64,000 nt of DNA from Prunus persica (GCF_000346465.2 NC_034010.1:20738335-20802334), one strand, 5' to 3'. Positions 37,610 to 49,009 are shown, counted from the first letter of the stretch. Program-made: numbers and translations. The notes: a model not told the origin generated them from the sequence alone.

Positions 37610-40600
37610 CTTCATTTCCTTATATGCTTGCAGTATACCTTACCAGCTGAATTCATGTGGCTGTTCAGATCTAAAGGCAGCAGCAACGTGGGAAGTTGAT
37701 GACACTGGATCAACAACTGGAATTCCTTTTTCTATGTACCTTCTTTCTGGTAGTATTCTGTTTCTATCAGTAGCTCGTAGCTCATTTTTCTTGCTGAAAA
37801 TCAATATTTTTATGTTGTAGGTAATCATAAGATCTCGTATTGGTTTCATAGCGTACATGTTTTATGCAACCATGACTGTTGCTGTTGAATTTTCACAATA
37901 CTTGTTTCCATTCCTCCACTTTTTTTCTTTTTTTCTATGTAACTGAGTTATGAGATCTCAAAATGGTTTCATTGTGTATACACATCCATTTTGACAATTT
38001 CTTATGAAGTTTTACTAGTTTTCATTTCTTTTCGTTGGTTCAATTTGCTTGGTTATCTTACTTATATTCCTCTTCTTTTTTTCCCCTTCAATTGGAAAGC
38101 TGTCCAACCTTTGCAGATTCAGGGAGAAATTTCTATAAGTTATGGTAACAAAGGAAATGAGGTATTGTCTGTTGTCATTTGATACCAAACTTACTTTTAG
38201 AATGTAGTGCTTTCTCTGCATACCTCTTAACTGGTGACTTTCTCTTCTTCCTTGTAACTTAACATAATGTCCTCAAAGTGGTTGGTTGCCTTTGCCCTCT
38301 GCTTGTATTCTGGAATTGTGTTTCATTTGTGCTACTTCTTGCATTGCATGAGAAGTTTTTTTTTATCCTTTGAGCATGCATTCTCGTTTGGAAAACTCTA
38401 TTTCCAACTACTTTGTCTCTGCTTAGTGCTATCCCAGATCATGTTTTTCTCATCCACTTCATCAACTTTCTGAGTGAGAGCCATTATGTTATGTTTGATG
38501 CAGGAACTACTTTATCTCTATGGTTTCGTCCTTGATGGTAATCCGGATGACTATCTCATGGTAATGCCTCTATATTGGATTTAGCTTGTGTGGCCTTGTC
38601 TTGAATGTACTTTTGTTAGTTAAATTAATGATTCTTAGTGGTGATGTTGTTTCAAACTTGATTTAAAGAAACTTAACCTTTACTCTTTGGTGTTATATGT
38701 GTGGAGTTTTTATACCTGTTTCTGTCATTTTGTTCCATCTAGGGCCATATTTACTGTCAACGAATTGCTTTGAGCTGACTTGGTATATGCATAATTAATG
38801 GTAGGTTGTTTATTCAGGTCCATTATCCAATGGAAGCAATTCAAAGTGTTCCCTTCTCTGACCCAAAATCACAGCTTCTTGAAGCACAGGTCAGCTATTG
38901 TTGGCTTTTGAATTTCATTAATTCGAGGAGAAAATCAACAGTGCAAGTCAAAATTTAAGGGGATCAATGGAGAAATTTCTGAATTACTTTTTTGTTTCCA
39001 AAGAAAATGTCATTTATTATTCAAAAAACCTGGTTGTTCACAGAAGGCCGAAATGAGATGTCTGTTACCTAGAAGTTTACTGGATCATGGTTTTTTCCCG
39101 GTAGACATCTCAAATAAAGAAGGGGATGATAAGTGCAAACTTGACCATGGTTGTAGCTATAGTTGGAGTGGTCAGCGCAAGATGCCAACATACTTACACA
39201 GATTGGTTTTTCCTGAGAACTTCTTGACAGCCTTGAGGACCATAGCCATGCAGGAGGATGAGCTGTTTCAGGTTTCATCTCTGCTGGAAGAGGTAAATAT
39301 TCTGTACGTATGTAATTTCTTGCATAAAAAAACCTTGCCATTTCGGCTTTTACTATCTAAGCACCTACATAATGGTGTTTCAGTAAGTTGTGGGTCACAT
39401 GAATGACTTAACATTATTACTATTTTTTAAAATAAGAAAGAAGAGGAGGAAAAGTAAATTTGAAACTGAAGATGTGCTCGTTAATATGGCACACCATCTA
39501 GTGGGCAAATCCTAAATTTGTAGATCTATCAGGATACATTCTTGTCTTTACAATGGTTTTATGTTAGAACATAATGTTTATCGTAAAGTGAAGAGCTGGC
39601 TGAAGCAACAAAAGTAACCTTGCAACGAAAGGCTCGGCCTCGAAGAATATAAGCTTTGAGAAAACTGAAAATTTTACTGTTTATGTAAATGGTTATTCCT
39701 TGGGATGTGATCTAGGATTATATATTGAAAGATCATTCTTCTTTTACTTAAGTATTAATTACCAATGGAAATTGTGAGAAATTATGACTGTTTCAAAAAA
39801 TATAAATTTAAACATGTTTCTGAAAGAGTGGTGATTCAATAAGAGAGTTAATCAAAGCCGTGCAACCTGTCACATATGCTTAAAATATTTATATCAAAGT
39901 GAAGTTACAATGGGCATGTCTGTTTTGAATCATTTGCTCCCTGATTATTACCCCAAGTTGAATCTTTTATTTGAAGCTTGTAAGATCTGGAGGGGGGAGG
40001 CAACCATCTGATTCAGAAGTTCGAGCAGCTGTATGGGAGGCTTGTGGTGATTCCGGAGCTTTGCAATTACTCGTTGATCTTCTTAACGTGAGGTAACCAG
40101 TAGAAACCATCGGCAAATGTTAGTTTGCTGATAATTTAGCAACATATTTAATAAGGGTGAAACTTCTCAAATCTGCGTGCTTCCACTTGTAACATGAATA
40201 TGAGATCCATCAGAAACTGGCATGATTGCACAAATTCAAGGGCCAAAGGGCTATTTACCTCCTATTGTCCAAAGAAAAAAAGAAGTTATATTGTTGGCTA
40301 CCTAACGAAATTTTTGTATGCAAGGTTGACGGATCTTCTAGAATCTTCAGGTACAGAGGACAGCGACACCAATTTGCTTAAAAACGCACATATTGTTGAA
40401 AGTGCAAACCAGCATACAGATGAGAACAGTTTAAGGTACCATCTTTTGAAATTATGGTTGTTTTCTCACTGCAATAAATTAGTCATTTTAAAGTTGAAAA
40501 AAATGTTGAGGATTGCTGATCTCTTTGAAAGCGTAAGCTGCCCGGTGTCTACCAATCTAAGATGTAAAGTGATTTTTCTGACGTGCATTCAAATTCTAGC

Positions 40601-41117
40601 ATATGATAGACCAAGTATGCTACAAATAACAAAAAGGTGTCTTCGTATGCCAACTCTATTTAAAACTAGTTTTTTCCGGTTCTAACATCAGAGGGAACAT
40701 TTGAAATTTGAAGTTTTTTATGTGATGTCGGAAGTAGGTACACTTCATAAGTTACATGCTTACTCTTACAAATAGGAAGGATGTGATCTAAATTCAAACT
40801 ACAAATTTCCCTACTATTTTGTATTTTGCGTCGATGCGATCGTTGTAGTTTTCTATCTCTAACTTCAATTGTCTCCTTTCTCAACACAAAAAATCTTGGG
40901 AGAGAAACTCAATATGCTTGTTAATCTGGGATTTCTCTTTTCTTTTGCTGGCTGCAGTCAAGAGACAAATGGCAGTGGCTCAACACAACAATACAAGTTG
41001 ATGAGTAGAAACGTGTGGGCTAGTATTGTATATAGAAGAGGGCAGAAGCAACTCACTCGATTATTCCTCAAGGAAGCAGAACACGCCCTGGAATTAGCCC
41101 TCAGCGAGGGCAACTAA
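34154..41117 (+). CDS. SDG40: SET DOMAIN GROUP 40-like protein lysine methyltransferase
   Basis: Sixteen exons: 34154-34207, 34297-34387, 35136-35310, 35397-35502, 35906-35988, 36768-36794, 36916-37085, 37222-37335, 37669-37749, 38100-38161, 38504-38560, 38818-38889, 39044-39292, 39977-40092, 40325-40435 and 40958-41117, giving 575 aa. The SET domain is of the Rubisco-LSMT/SETD6 type: GFGIFSSNEVSDG with VVPLDLAITP at the start, the cofactor motif PGIDFCNHD (Asn272, His273) and the ISISYGNKGNEELLYLYGF block with the catalytic-type Tyr315. The remainder is the LSMT-like substrate-binding domain ending in LFLKEAEHALELAL. It probably methylates a lysine of a non-histone protein; the substrate is unknown. 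Exon 6 is a 27-nt microexon. The acceptor of exon 10 is GGAAAG rather than a classic pyrimidine tract. Confidence 0.9.
37574..37607. repeat. (GA)n microsatellite in SDG40-like intron 8
   Basis: A run of GA dinucleotides of about 34 bp between coding exons 8 and 9. Confidence 0.85.
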
Positions 41118-41733
41118 TTGTTTGCATAAATTCTTGCTTTATTGCCTACTTGAGCCAGCCTTTGCAGGCAGTGATGTACATCACAGAATAATGTTAGTGA
41201 AGAAGCTGAGTTTTGACTCTTGGTTCTTGTAATTATTCTTTCTGGTGCATTTGTACTCATGTATTGTTTTTTTTCCGTCTAGTGGGGCACTCAAATTTTC
41301 CTTCCCAACTTCTTTTGGTTACTGTAGAGCATGCCACCGTCAGTCGCCTGTGCACAATTGCTTACTCGAACTCTTGTATACTGAGAACATTTTTGTTACC
41401 ATGTGAAAATGTTAAGAGCTGAAAATTGCAAATTTTGGTGCCAACCATTCTGGTAACCACTTGAATAAACTATGCAGGGATTTGTAGTCTACCGTATATT
41501 GATTGTTAGACATTTAGTCAATAGTGTAGGTTTTTAATCCCTTAGATTTAGGGGGAGCAAAAAAAGAACAGAAAAAGGAAAGGAAAAGGAAAATTGTAGG
41601 CCACGTTGTTCACAGCCCATAACTTCTGCATATACCCAAATATGGGGTGTAGCATACAAAAACATTCCTAGGCACACAAGGCCTCGAAATTTTTTGAAAT
41701 TAGGCTGTCTACTCTTTTTCTTGCATGTTGTCT
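41118..41733. other. Convergent 3' ends of SDG40-like and MEB-like genes
   Basis: This holds the 3' UTRs of two converging genes. A purine-rich AAGGAAAAGG stretch near 41560-41595 is the only notable feature. Confidence 0.5.
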
Positions 41734-43359
41734 TCAGTTTTCTAGGCCAGCTATATTCTTAAGTGCCCACCCCAAGGCATAAGCAGCAGCTGCAGCAATG
41801 GCACCATTGAAGAGAGTAACAGCCACAGAAAATGCGTAGTTCTGGCCTGCAATCTTGGCCTTTGCAGCCCCGAGAAGAGCTAGGGCAAGCGCAGACAAGA
41901 TACAAGCACCAACAAACTTAACCGAGTCGTCGTTCGTAAATGGGATGAGGATGATGAAGGAGAGGAGAGGAGCACTGCCAAACACAAGGAAGGCTGCAAA
42001 TGTGACCAGGCCATTCTTCCATGGCTTTTCTGCTTCATCGGGCGGCAGCATTCCATGAGCCATCATTTTCTCATGCACCAAGATGTTATTGTATTTGGCA
42101 AAAATGCTCACAACCTAGTCAAAGCAAATTGAGTTCCAGCTACTACATTTTAGTCCCAACGCTTATACAATGTCAAAAAAGTTGAGCATATCACATTCCC
42201 ATTAGATTCAAAATTCCACAACTTTTTTTTTTCCTCTACTGCATAGGCTTTTCAAAATTTGTTCAAACATTTCTTGAAGTTCTAGAGGAAGATCTAGCGT
42301 ACCGTAGTCGCGTCGTTAATATCCATCCCAAGTGCTTGATATCTCCGAAGCAACTCCACCAGCTCCTCAGGGCCACTGTGATTAGCGACATCCCATTCGG
42401 TCACCGCCCGTTCTTTGGCGGCGACAGCCTTTTCACTGCTGCTGGACATAAAATCTCCAAACCCCATTGATATCCCATCTGCCACCAGGTTTGCAAATCC
42501 AAGCACCAATACATCCACTACAAACACACAGTTGTAGATGCTAATTATTATAGTCACCTTGGTCGTCTACATTCATAAAAGCTCTACCACACTAAAAATA
42601 TGTTGATTATTTTCACCTGGGTTTTGTTTTCTGTATCCTTCTTTTGGGTTGTAAGACATACATATAGAACCAATACAACTTCAAAGTGCTATTCACCAAA
42701 AAAATTCCCATAAAAAACTTGGATCTCAACTAACATGTAGCTGGTGTTCTGTTGATGTACCTGTTTCTTGCTTCAATAAATTTGTTACATTGAGCCATAA
42801 TATACAGATGTGCTAACATTAATTGCTCTTTCCACACAGACATGGATTAGGCCAGTTGATCAGGGCAGTGCGCCCGCCCCTTCATCTAAGTTCGAGTCCC
42901 CATCCCGTAGATGATTAGATTAATTTAGAGTAATTTAGATTATCACTTGTATTTAAAAAAAAATTGCTCTCAGCATTATCAAACACAATGACAATTCAAA
43001 CCGATCAAGATCAATGGTAATATAAAAAGCAAATTCTTCAGGTCGTGAGAAATACAAAACCCAATACACATTTTCATTTTCAAGAAAACTTTTAAGAAGA
43101 GGAAATTAAAGAAAGAAAACTATGATTTCTTACCAGAGGAAATACGACTAGCAGAGATAGAGGAAATGAGAGAGAAGCAAGTGACAATGGCATCAAGACC
43201 GGCATACAAAATGCTTTTAGCATACTCCCCTTTCCATGGCTCTTTTGGTCTCTCACTCTTCTTGCTAACATAACCTCCATTAATATTGTTGCTAGTTTCT
43301 TCAGCACCAATAATAATCTCCTCTCCTTCGACTAGCCTGCTATAAGCTGCATCAGCCAT
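41734..43359 (-). CDS. VIT/CCC1-family membrane protein (membrane protein of ER body-like)
   Basis: Three exons: 43359-43134, 42517-42303 and 42114-41734, giving 273 aa. The first part is polar (MADAAYSRLVEGEE), then the VIT1-like fold starts at KSILYAGLDAIVTCFS. The hallmark is VADGISMGFGDFMSS, matching the second helix of VIT/CCC1 iron and manganese transporters. A charged loop with KAVAAKERAVTEWDV and an ELVELLRRYQ helix follows, and three hydrophobic helices end the protein (TFAAFLVFGSAPLLSFIILI; GACILSALALALLGAAKAKI; VTLFNGAIAAAAAYALGWAL). I infer metal transport into an ER-derived or vacuolar compartment. A frame open beyond the ATG (to 43389) starts with a non-ATG codon and is not used. 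A SINE with target duplication sits in intron 1. A decayed partial copy is at 49127-50210. Confidence 0.87.
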
Positions 43360-44285
43360 TTTGTTTTTTCGAACTCTTTTTGGGGCCAATTTTCTACTAT
43401 TTTACTGTTCCAAATACTTTTCACTGTTTCATGCATCAGCTGGGTAAACAAAGATGAAGATGAAGTCAGCCAAAAGAACCCAAAAAATAGAAGAAAAAGA
43501 GGGTGTGCCTGTGCGCTGTCGTTGTGCATGCAGTGCACGTGGCTTGCCGCGTTGCCACGTGTATTACTTGATTGGTAGAGTGCCTCATTCAGTTCTAGGC
43601 CTCGTGGCTTTCTTGTCTGCCTCAAATAAAAAAAAAACTGATTATCTGGTTTTAGAGAGTGCAAATTGGACTAGAATGGAGAGGTTTACTTTTCTTATTT
43701 ATTTATAAACATTTCTTATTCAGAAGGGTGATAACATGGTAAAGTCACATACAATACTTTATATGGATGTTAAAATTCGAACTCAAGATCTCTCTTATGA
43801 AGTAATTGCTCCAAACCACTACATAATAATGAGTATTAGAACTATTTCAATTCTTTCTTTCTCTATATGTTTAAGACGCATGAGTATTTGAATGATTCTA
43901 ATTCCTTACTTCCCCACTTACACATATGAAATACAAAATTACGGGAGTTCTATAGTAAATCCATAATCAAATATTGTTCAAACTAGGAATCAGATTAACT
44001 AAGAGGAGTACTTGATCTAATTCCAATTCCTCATTATCAAATTCTTAAGTTCCCTATTTCATGACTTCTCCCATTCAATCGGAAATGATCTTAGATATTT
44101 TAAATTCTGAAATTATATAAATTAATATGTAATGCAAAATCTAAAAAGGCAAGTAATTGAACTGGAATCGTAAAATATCTGATATTTTTATAAGTTGATT
44201 GAATCGTTAAAAAAAGAAGAAAATGAGTTTGATATTTTTATTTTCAACAAACGTTTCATTGGATTATAAAGAAAAATAAAATACT
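42185..44285. repeat. Segmental duplication unit 1
   Basis: Direct repeat with 49010-51070. The left border falls inside intron 2 of the MEB-like gene (CACATTCCCATTAGATTC), and the right border is in the 5' flank (CATTGGATTATAAAGAAAA). It includes exons 1-2, the SINE and a MITE-like AT-rich stretch (43840-44200). Confidence 0.85.
42830..42961 (+). mobile_element. SINE in intron 1 of the MEB-like gene
   Basis: A 132 bp element flanked by the direct repeat AATTGCTCT (42821-42829 and 42962-42970). It carries a B-box-like AGTTCGAGTCCCC (around 42889) and ends in an A-rich tail. Box A is weak (GGCCAGTTGATCAGGGCAG). The features together are those of a tRNA-derived SINE. Confidence 0.78.
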
Positions 44286-44464
44286 ATTGAAGACACCGTT
44301 AGTAAGTATATTATTTCATCAAGTATAAATCCTCCAATCTATTAACTAACTAAATCATTGGTATGTCTCTCACAAACATAGAAGTACTGTCTTCAGTCGT
44401 TGCTCCGATTGCTCCCAATTCAGCAGGCGGTGATGAGGGTGGCTCAGCTACGTCTGGACGAATA
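43360..44464. other. 5' flank of the MEB-like gene and spacer
   Basis: The promoter lies within the first few hundred bases, which include a GC-richer block with GTGCACGTGGCTTGCC-like sequence (around 43533) and so an ACGT core. From 43740 to 44280 the DNA is AT-rich and shared with the second duplication unit. No gene is seen. Confidence 0.5.
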
Positions 44465-45832
44465 TCAAACTGCTACAGGCAGATCGTGTATCTTCCCCAC
44501 CAACTCCCGTGTTACCATACCACACAAAATAGGAACCTTACCAATTTTTTCAATTTCAACTGACTCTAGATCTTGAAATTGGCGAGGCACAGTACGTTGA
44601 CCAGTTTTTCGTTTCAGCTTCGCATATAGTTTATCAATTCGTTTGCTAAAATGTACGAGTCGTACAATGTATGTTGTTCCTCGCTTTATGACAACATTCC
44701 CCTTATATTTCTTTTTTTTAAACTGTCTTTCGAATCCCTTGTTCACTTTCGCATTAATGTCATGTGTATACTTGTAATCATTTGTGTCAAAGAGGAAGAA
44801 CAATGAATTGGAAAGATATCTAGCTAAGGCATCGTAATGATCATCAAAAAGCGCTTGTAGAACCGGTCGGTCATATACCTTCATAGCATCTGTTTTTGTT
44901 ATTTGAAACACGCACACATATCCACCGCTATATTCATCAAAAAGAGCTGCATATAATAAAGCTTTAATCAAATGCTGTAATTAATTCATTTGAACTATGG
45001 ACTTTCAGATTGCAATGATTCAGGTATTTCCAAACATGTGGACCACCACTTCCACTTGCAAATCCCTTGCTAATCGAGGATTTGGATTCTCGCTTAAATT
45101 CATCACGGCTAACTTCATATACATAAGGAACTTCATGCACATCCCAGCCACCCATAAGAGTAGACACCTTAATTCTATTCCCTGTTGATGTTTGCCCACG
45201 TATGTACTCTTTGGCTATTACTGGTGCACCATGGATGCCATTAACTATTTCCCCACGTTTGCTAAAGTAATCATTCACATGTTCTAACATTTGTCGACTA
45301 TTATTGACTTTTCCCGCCCTAGTTGCAAATACATTGCAACTCTTCATATGCAAATATTTGTGTGACTCCTCTCCTAATATAAATCCTTTGTTCTCACTAG
45401 ATGTAGTCCTCGAATCGACACCAATATATATTGCTTCACACCCTTCATTAGCGATAAAAGCAATGTTTGTTGTGCCACATCCTTCTTCCTGAAGGAAATT
45501 TGAAATGGGTAAAAAAAAAATTGAGAATATGCCTCAACAAGTATATGTGTATATATATACATTAGATTCAACTCAGCATGAGTATATATACGTACGTATA
45601 CACTATTTGCTGGTTTTTTGGCAATAATTGAAGCATCATAGAAAATCGCAAACAGATACATCAATTAAAACAACCAAAGGAGAGTACATAGAATTTGGGT
45701 TTAAGAAATATGGACGCATAAGTATATTTGATAAATTTAACTAAAAAAAGTACGTATGATAGAAAAAAGAATAGTGGTAATGTCACAAACCTTCAACTCT
45801 TGGCTGATTTTCTCCAAGTATGCATCAACCAT
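44465..45832 (-). pseudogene. Diverged proteasome beta5-like gene with frameshift and C-terminal extension
   Basis: Exon 1 is 45832-45791 (14 codons from MVDAYLEK) and exon 2 starts at 45488. The protein has a 19-residue prosegment and then Gly19-Thr20-Thr21, matching the Gly/Thr1 processing site of proteasome beta subunits. Asp39 in VDSR and Lys58 match the catalytic Asp17 and Lys33. LMGGWD, ASGSGGPH and the FDEYSGG block match the IAGWD, VGSGSP and RDAYSGG blocks of beta5. The frame closes at TGA-equivalent TAA near 44965, but beta5-like sequence (IKALLYAALFDEYSGG) continues at once in the next frame, so there is one base too many, or two too few, near 44972. After the beta fold, about 130 basic residues of unknown type follow (KKKYKGNVVIKRG, KLKRKTGQRTV), ending at 44465. 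Either a young pseudogene or a gene with an unusual short intron (about 62 nt, 45040-44979, GTTTGG...TTACAG, in frame but deleting homologous residues). Confidence 0.62.
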
Positions 45833-46437
45833 AATGCAAAACAAAAGTTCAACTAAGCTCCGATCACCAATTTGTTGTTGAAACAGAAAGATAAATTGTT
45901 TTGTAAGTTTGAAAAAGTTCCACGAGCGAAAGCCATCCTTTTATAAAAGTAGAGTTGTTCTTTTAGGAAGTAAAAGAATCACTAAAACTTTCCATGCTTG
46001 AACCTTAAGAAATCAATACAAATCTTACTATTTTGTTAGTAAAAAAAGAAGTCAACAAAACAGGAAATTAATTGGAAATCATTTCCATTAGGAACCGTAC
46101 ATTTTCTGGTGTAGGAAGGTTTACCAGGATTTGTTCCTACTTGAGTTTTGCAAAATTGGTAAGAAGCACTTGATTTTGCAGCAAGATAACCACATTAATT
46201 AACTTCCTTTATTTGGACACAAAATATTCCTGCCCTAGTTTTTAATGATAATTTATTATTTAATCAAGACTGAAATGGAAAAAATAATATTTGGTTATTC
46301 AATCAAGCCAAACCGCCTATATTCCTGCTCTAGTACGAAACGCATTCTTTTTTTCTCTCACAATTCACCCTAAACTCAAACCTCCTGTTGTTTTTTCTCT
46401 AACAACCGCAAAGCCAAACACCAAGCTCTACACAGCC
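45833..46437. other. Divergent spacer between the proteasome-like and zinc-knuckle-like genes
   Basis: The two genes point away from each other across about 600 bp. The frame of the proteasome-like exon 1 stays open for about 35 codons upstream of its ATG without another ATG. A CT-rich leader with CTAACAACCGCAAAGCC precedes the ATG at 46438. Confidence 0.4.
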
Positions 46438-47996
46438 ATGGACAACGTCATATTTTTGGAGTGCCTGAAATTCGATTCTGAGTCGGAGGTGCTCGCTAAG
46501 GACGATGGCGTGAAGAACCTTTTCTCGCCAGCTCTGATCCCCCTCAACTGCGATATGTCAATAATCGGTATATATGCCTTTTCATTTAATTCAAGGGTGA
46601 CTACGACTATCTGCAATTTAATTACTTGCGCTTTAAATTTTATGCTCGCCTTTTGTGTATGGAAAATTATATTTTTACCCTTATGTTCTAGTGCTCCTTT
46701 GTGCTCTTGATTTTTGTTTTTTGGGTTTGTGAGGAAGATTATATGAAATTTGTTTTTAGGGTTTGTGAGGAAGATTATCACCCATTTTTCTTTTCTTTTT
46801 CCCTTTTTTATTTAACAATATAATTGTATGTGAGCAGGGAGCAAGCTTGAAGAATCAGAAGATGAAGAATCAGAGAATGAAGAATCAAAAGATGAAGAAT
46901 CAGAAGATGAAGAATCAGAGAATGAAGAATCAAAGAATGAAGAAATTGGTATGCTTTTGAATATATTTTTTTCTTTTTAAATAGAAGTGATAGTCTAACA
47001 ATTTTATTGGTAAGTGATAGCCTCCTCCCTCCTCCCTCTAATCTTCTTGGTAAGCTTTTGATTTTAAGGAAGAAAAAAAAAATGCGCTTGCAACTTATTC
47101 TCTATTCATACATATTCATCTTTTTCTCTCTTATGACATAATATTTATGTATTTGTTTTGAACTTCTTTGATATCATCTCTCTTTTTTCTTTTTCTTTTT
47201 TGTATTTAATAATGTAATTGCATGGATACAGGGAGCAAGATTGCAGAATCAGAGTCTGAAGATTCAGAGGATGAAGAAATAACAAAGGAAAAACTTAGGA
47301 GTTTTATTGGTATGCTTTTAAATTTTCTTTTTTTATTTTAATACAAGTGATAGTCTAACCTATAAGCAGAGGTGAGTTTCTCACACACACTACCAAGGTG
47401 TCATTGGGGTTCGAACTTGAGGTCATTGGTATATAAGTCAAAGTCATTTTTCACTAGACTAGACCCTATTGATTTATTGATTTTAGGAGCCAAAAAGAAA
47501 TTTAAACAAAATGCGCCAGCAACTTCCCTATTTAGACATAATATCTATGTATTTGTTGTTATCCTATGTAATGTGCTCACAATACTGATTTTTGGGTTTT
47601 ATCATCTTCATTCATTGTCTTTTATCAAATAATAACAATAAATGATTATTTTTATTATTTTTATTGTATTTAACAACAGGTGAATGTAAGTATTGTTTAC
47701 ATGTGGGTGAGCACATTTCCCAACTATGCCCTTACAAGTCCGATTCCCCAAAGAACGCAACTCTTGGCGAGGGTTGTATGGTTGTTTGTAGTATTTGTTG
47801 CTGCCTCCTTAGAGACTCATGTTGTGCTGATTGTGACCTAAGCATAGGATGTGCAGTTCTCAAAGATTGTCCAATATGTAGGAAGCAAGGTGAACGTTGG
47901 CCTTCTACGTGCTCAAAACGCGAGAGGAAACATATTCTTTCTACTTTTACTTGCAACTTTGATACTAATTTTTTTCTTCCAACTAATGTCCATTAA
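46438..47996 (+). CDS. Acidic Cys-rich protein with a zinc-knuckle-like motif, function unknown
   Basis: Four exons: 46438-46567, 46838-46948, 47232-47309 and 47680-47996, giving 211 aa, all joined in phase 1. The N-terminus begins MDNVIFLECLKFDSESEV. Exons 2 and 3 encode an acidic array of ES(E/K)DEES-type units (residues about 44-107). Exon 4 has C-X2-C-X5-H-X4-C (CKYCLHVGEHISQLC), a variant of the CCHC zinc knuckle, followed by a dense Cys cluster (CSICCCLLRDSCCADCD, then CAVLKDCPICRKQ) that could bind further zinc. I do not recognise the family. The domain set (acidic tract plus Cys-rich C-terminus) suggests nucleic-acid or protein binding, which is inference. All four exons have good GT-AG borders. 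Confidence 0.6.
46838..46945. repeat. Coding microsatellite of acidic repeats
   Basis: GAAGAATCA/GAAGATGAA units repeat through exon 2, coding for ESEDEESENEESK-type sequence. Slippage will change its length in frame, as the units are multiples of three. Confidence 0.8.
47372..47470. repeat. SINE-like or dispersed repeat relic in intron 3
   Basis: GGGGTTCGAACTTGAGGTC, which resembles a pol III B box, together with a downstream ATATAAGTCAAAGTC stretch, is typical of a widespread plant intergenic repeat. No ends could be set. Confidence 0.35.
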
Positions 47997-49009
47997 AATA
48001 GTAGAGAACGGAATGTTATTGGTACTCCAGAGTTAAAGCAAAAGATTGAAAAAGATTAAATGTTATTACATTTAAAAAATAATTATATTTTATTTTATTT
48101 TTAAATATTTTTAAATAATTGTAGTCTTCGTAGACATGTAGAGTAACTCACTTCAAGAAAAAAAACACTCCTGCAATATCTAATTCAACTCCTTCTATTT
48201 GTGGCCCTGTCTCTCTATATAGTTGGAGATGGAACTGTATATAATAAAAGAAAAAGAAAAAGAAGTGCTATTTTATGAGGTTTGCAATAAATTCCATTCT
48301 TTTGTTTAGCCATGCATTGCATCATATGATTGTCTACATGGTGTTTTGTTTTTATCGCAAATGAATTGCAATTTGTAGCACATAGTCTATATTATATTCT
48401 TCTGCTTCAAGATATGAAAACCCATCTATTAGACAGTTTAGACGTATACAGATCCAAGTCATTCGCTGAACAAGCAGAATCCGAAAAACCACCATCATCC
48501 CATCATCTATGATATGTCCAAATAAAGGGCTATTCAAGCTTCCAACATAAATAACAGGAACCTACCTTACCAAGCACCCTCCTGCCTTCTTCACACCCCA
48601 CCCCAAAACAATGTTAACGCCCGTTACCGCTGTTAGATTCCAAAACTGGCCAACCTAATAAATCAAGAGAGCAAGTCCACCAAGAACTAAACTCATGAGA
48701 GAAATGTTGCCGAGGCTACGACGATCTCAACTGTGGAACTGACCGGCAGCTATTACGCTTTACATACGTGTGTCCTAATAAATCAAATGTGATGTTCTCA
48801 CTTCAAGTCAAATGGATCCATCAAGGTCATGAGGGCTAGAGGATTTACAACCTGCAACACGAAAACCTGAAAAGAATCAAGAAAAATCAAAGTAATGCGT
48901 CACAAAATAGTTGAGTTTTATTTAATGGTCACCTATTGATTTGTATAACGATGTTCTTAATGCGTTAACAGAAGGGGGGAGGTGAAATCGCGATCATTAA
49001 TTCGTCCCT
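47997..49009. other. Spacer with a possible orphan exon
   Basis: An open stretch at about 48412-48512 follows TTCTGCTTCAAG and encodes about 33 polar residues (MKTHLLDSLDVYRSK...) ending in TGA. It looks like a 3'-terminal exon, but no upstream exon is identifiable. The rest, to 49009, is moderately GC-rich but without a convincing frame. Confidence 0.3.

Noticed and set aside
40194..40685. 163-codon plus-strand frame
   Set aside because: It covers SDG40-like exon 15 plus both neighbouring introns. Only 40325-40435 is coding.
42880..42905. tRNA gene suggested by GTTCGAGTCCC
   Set aside because: No cloverleaf can be formed. The target duplication and A tail show it is a SINE.
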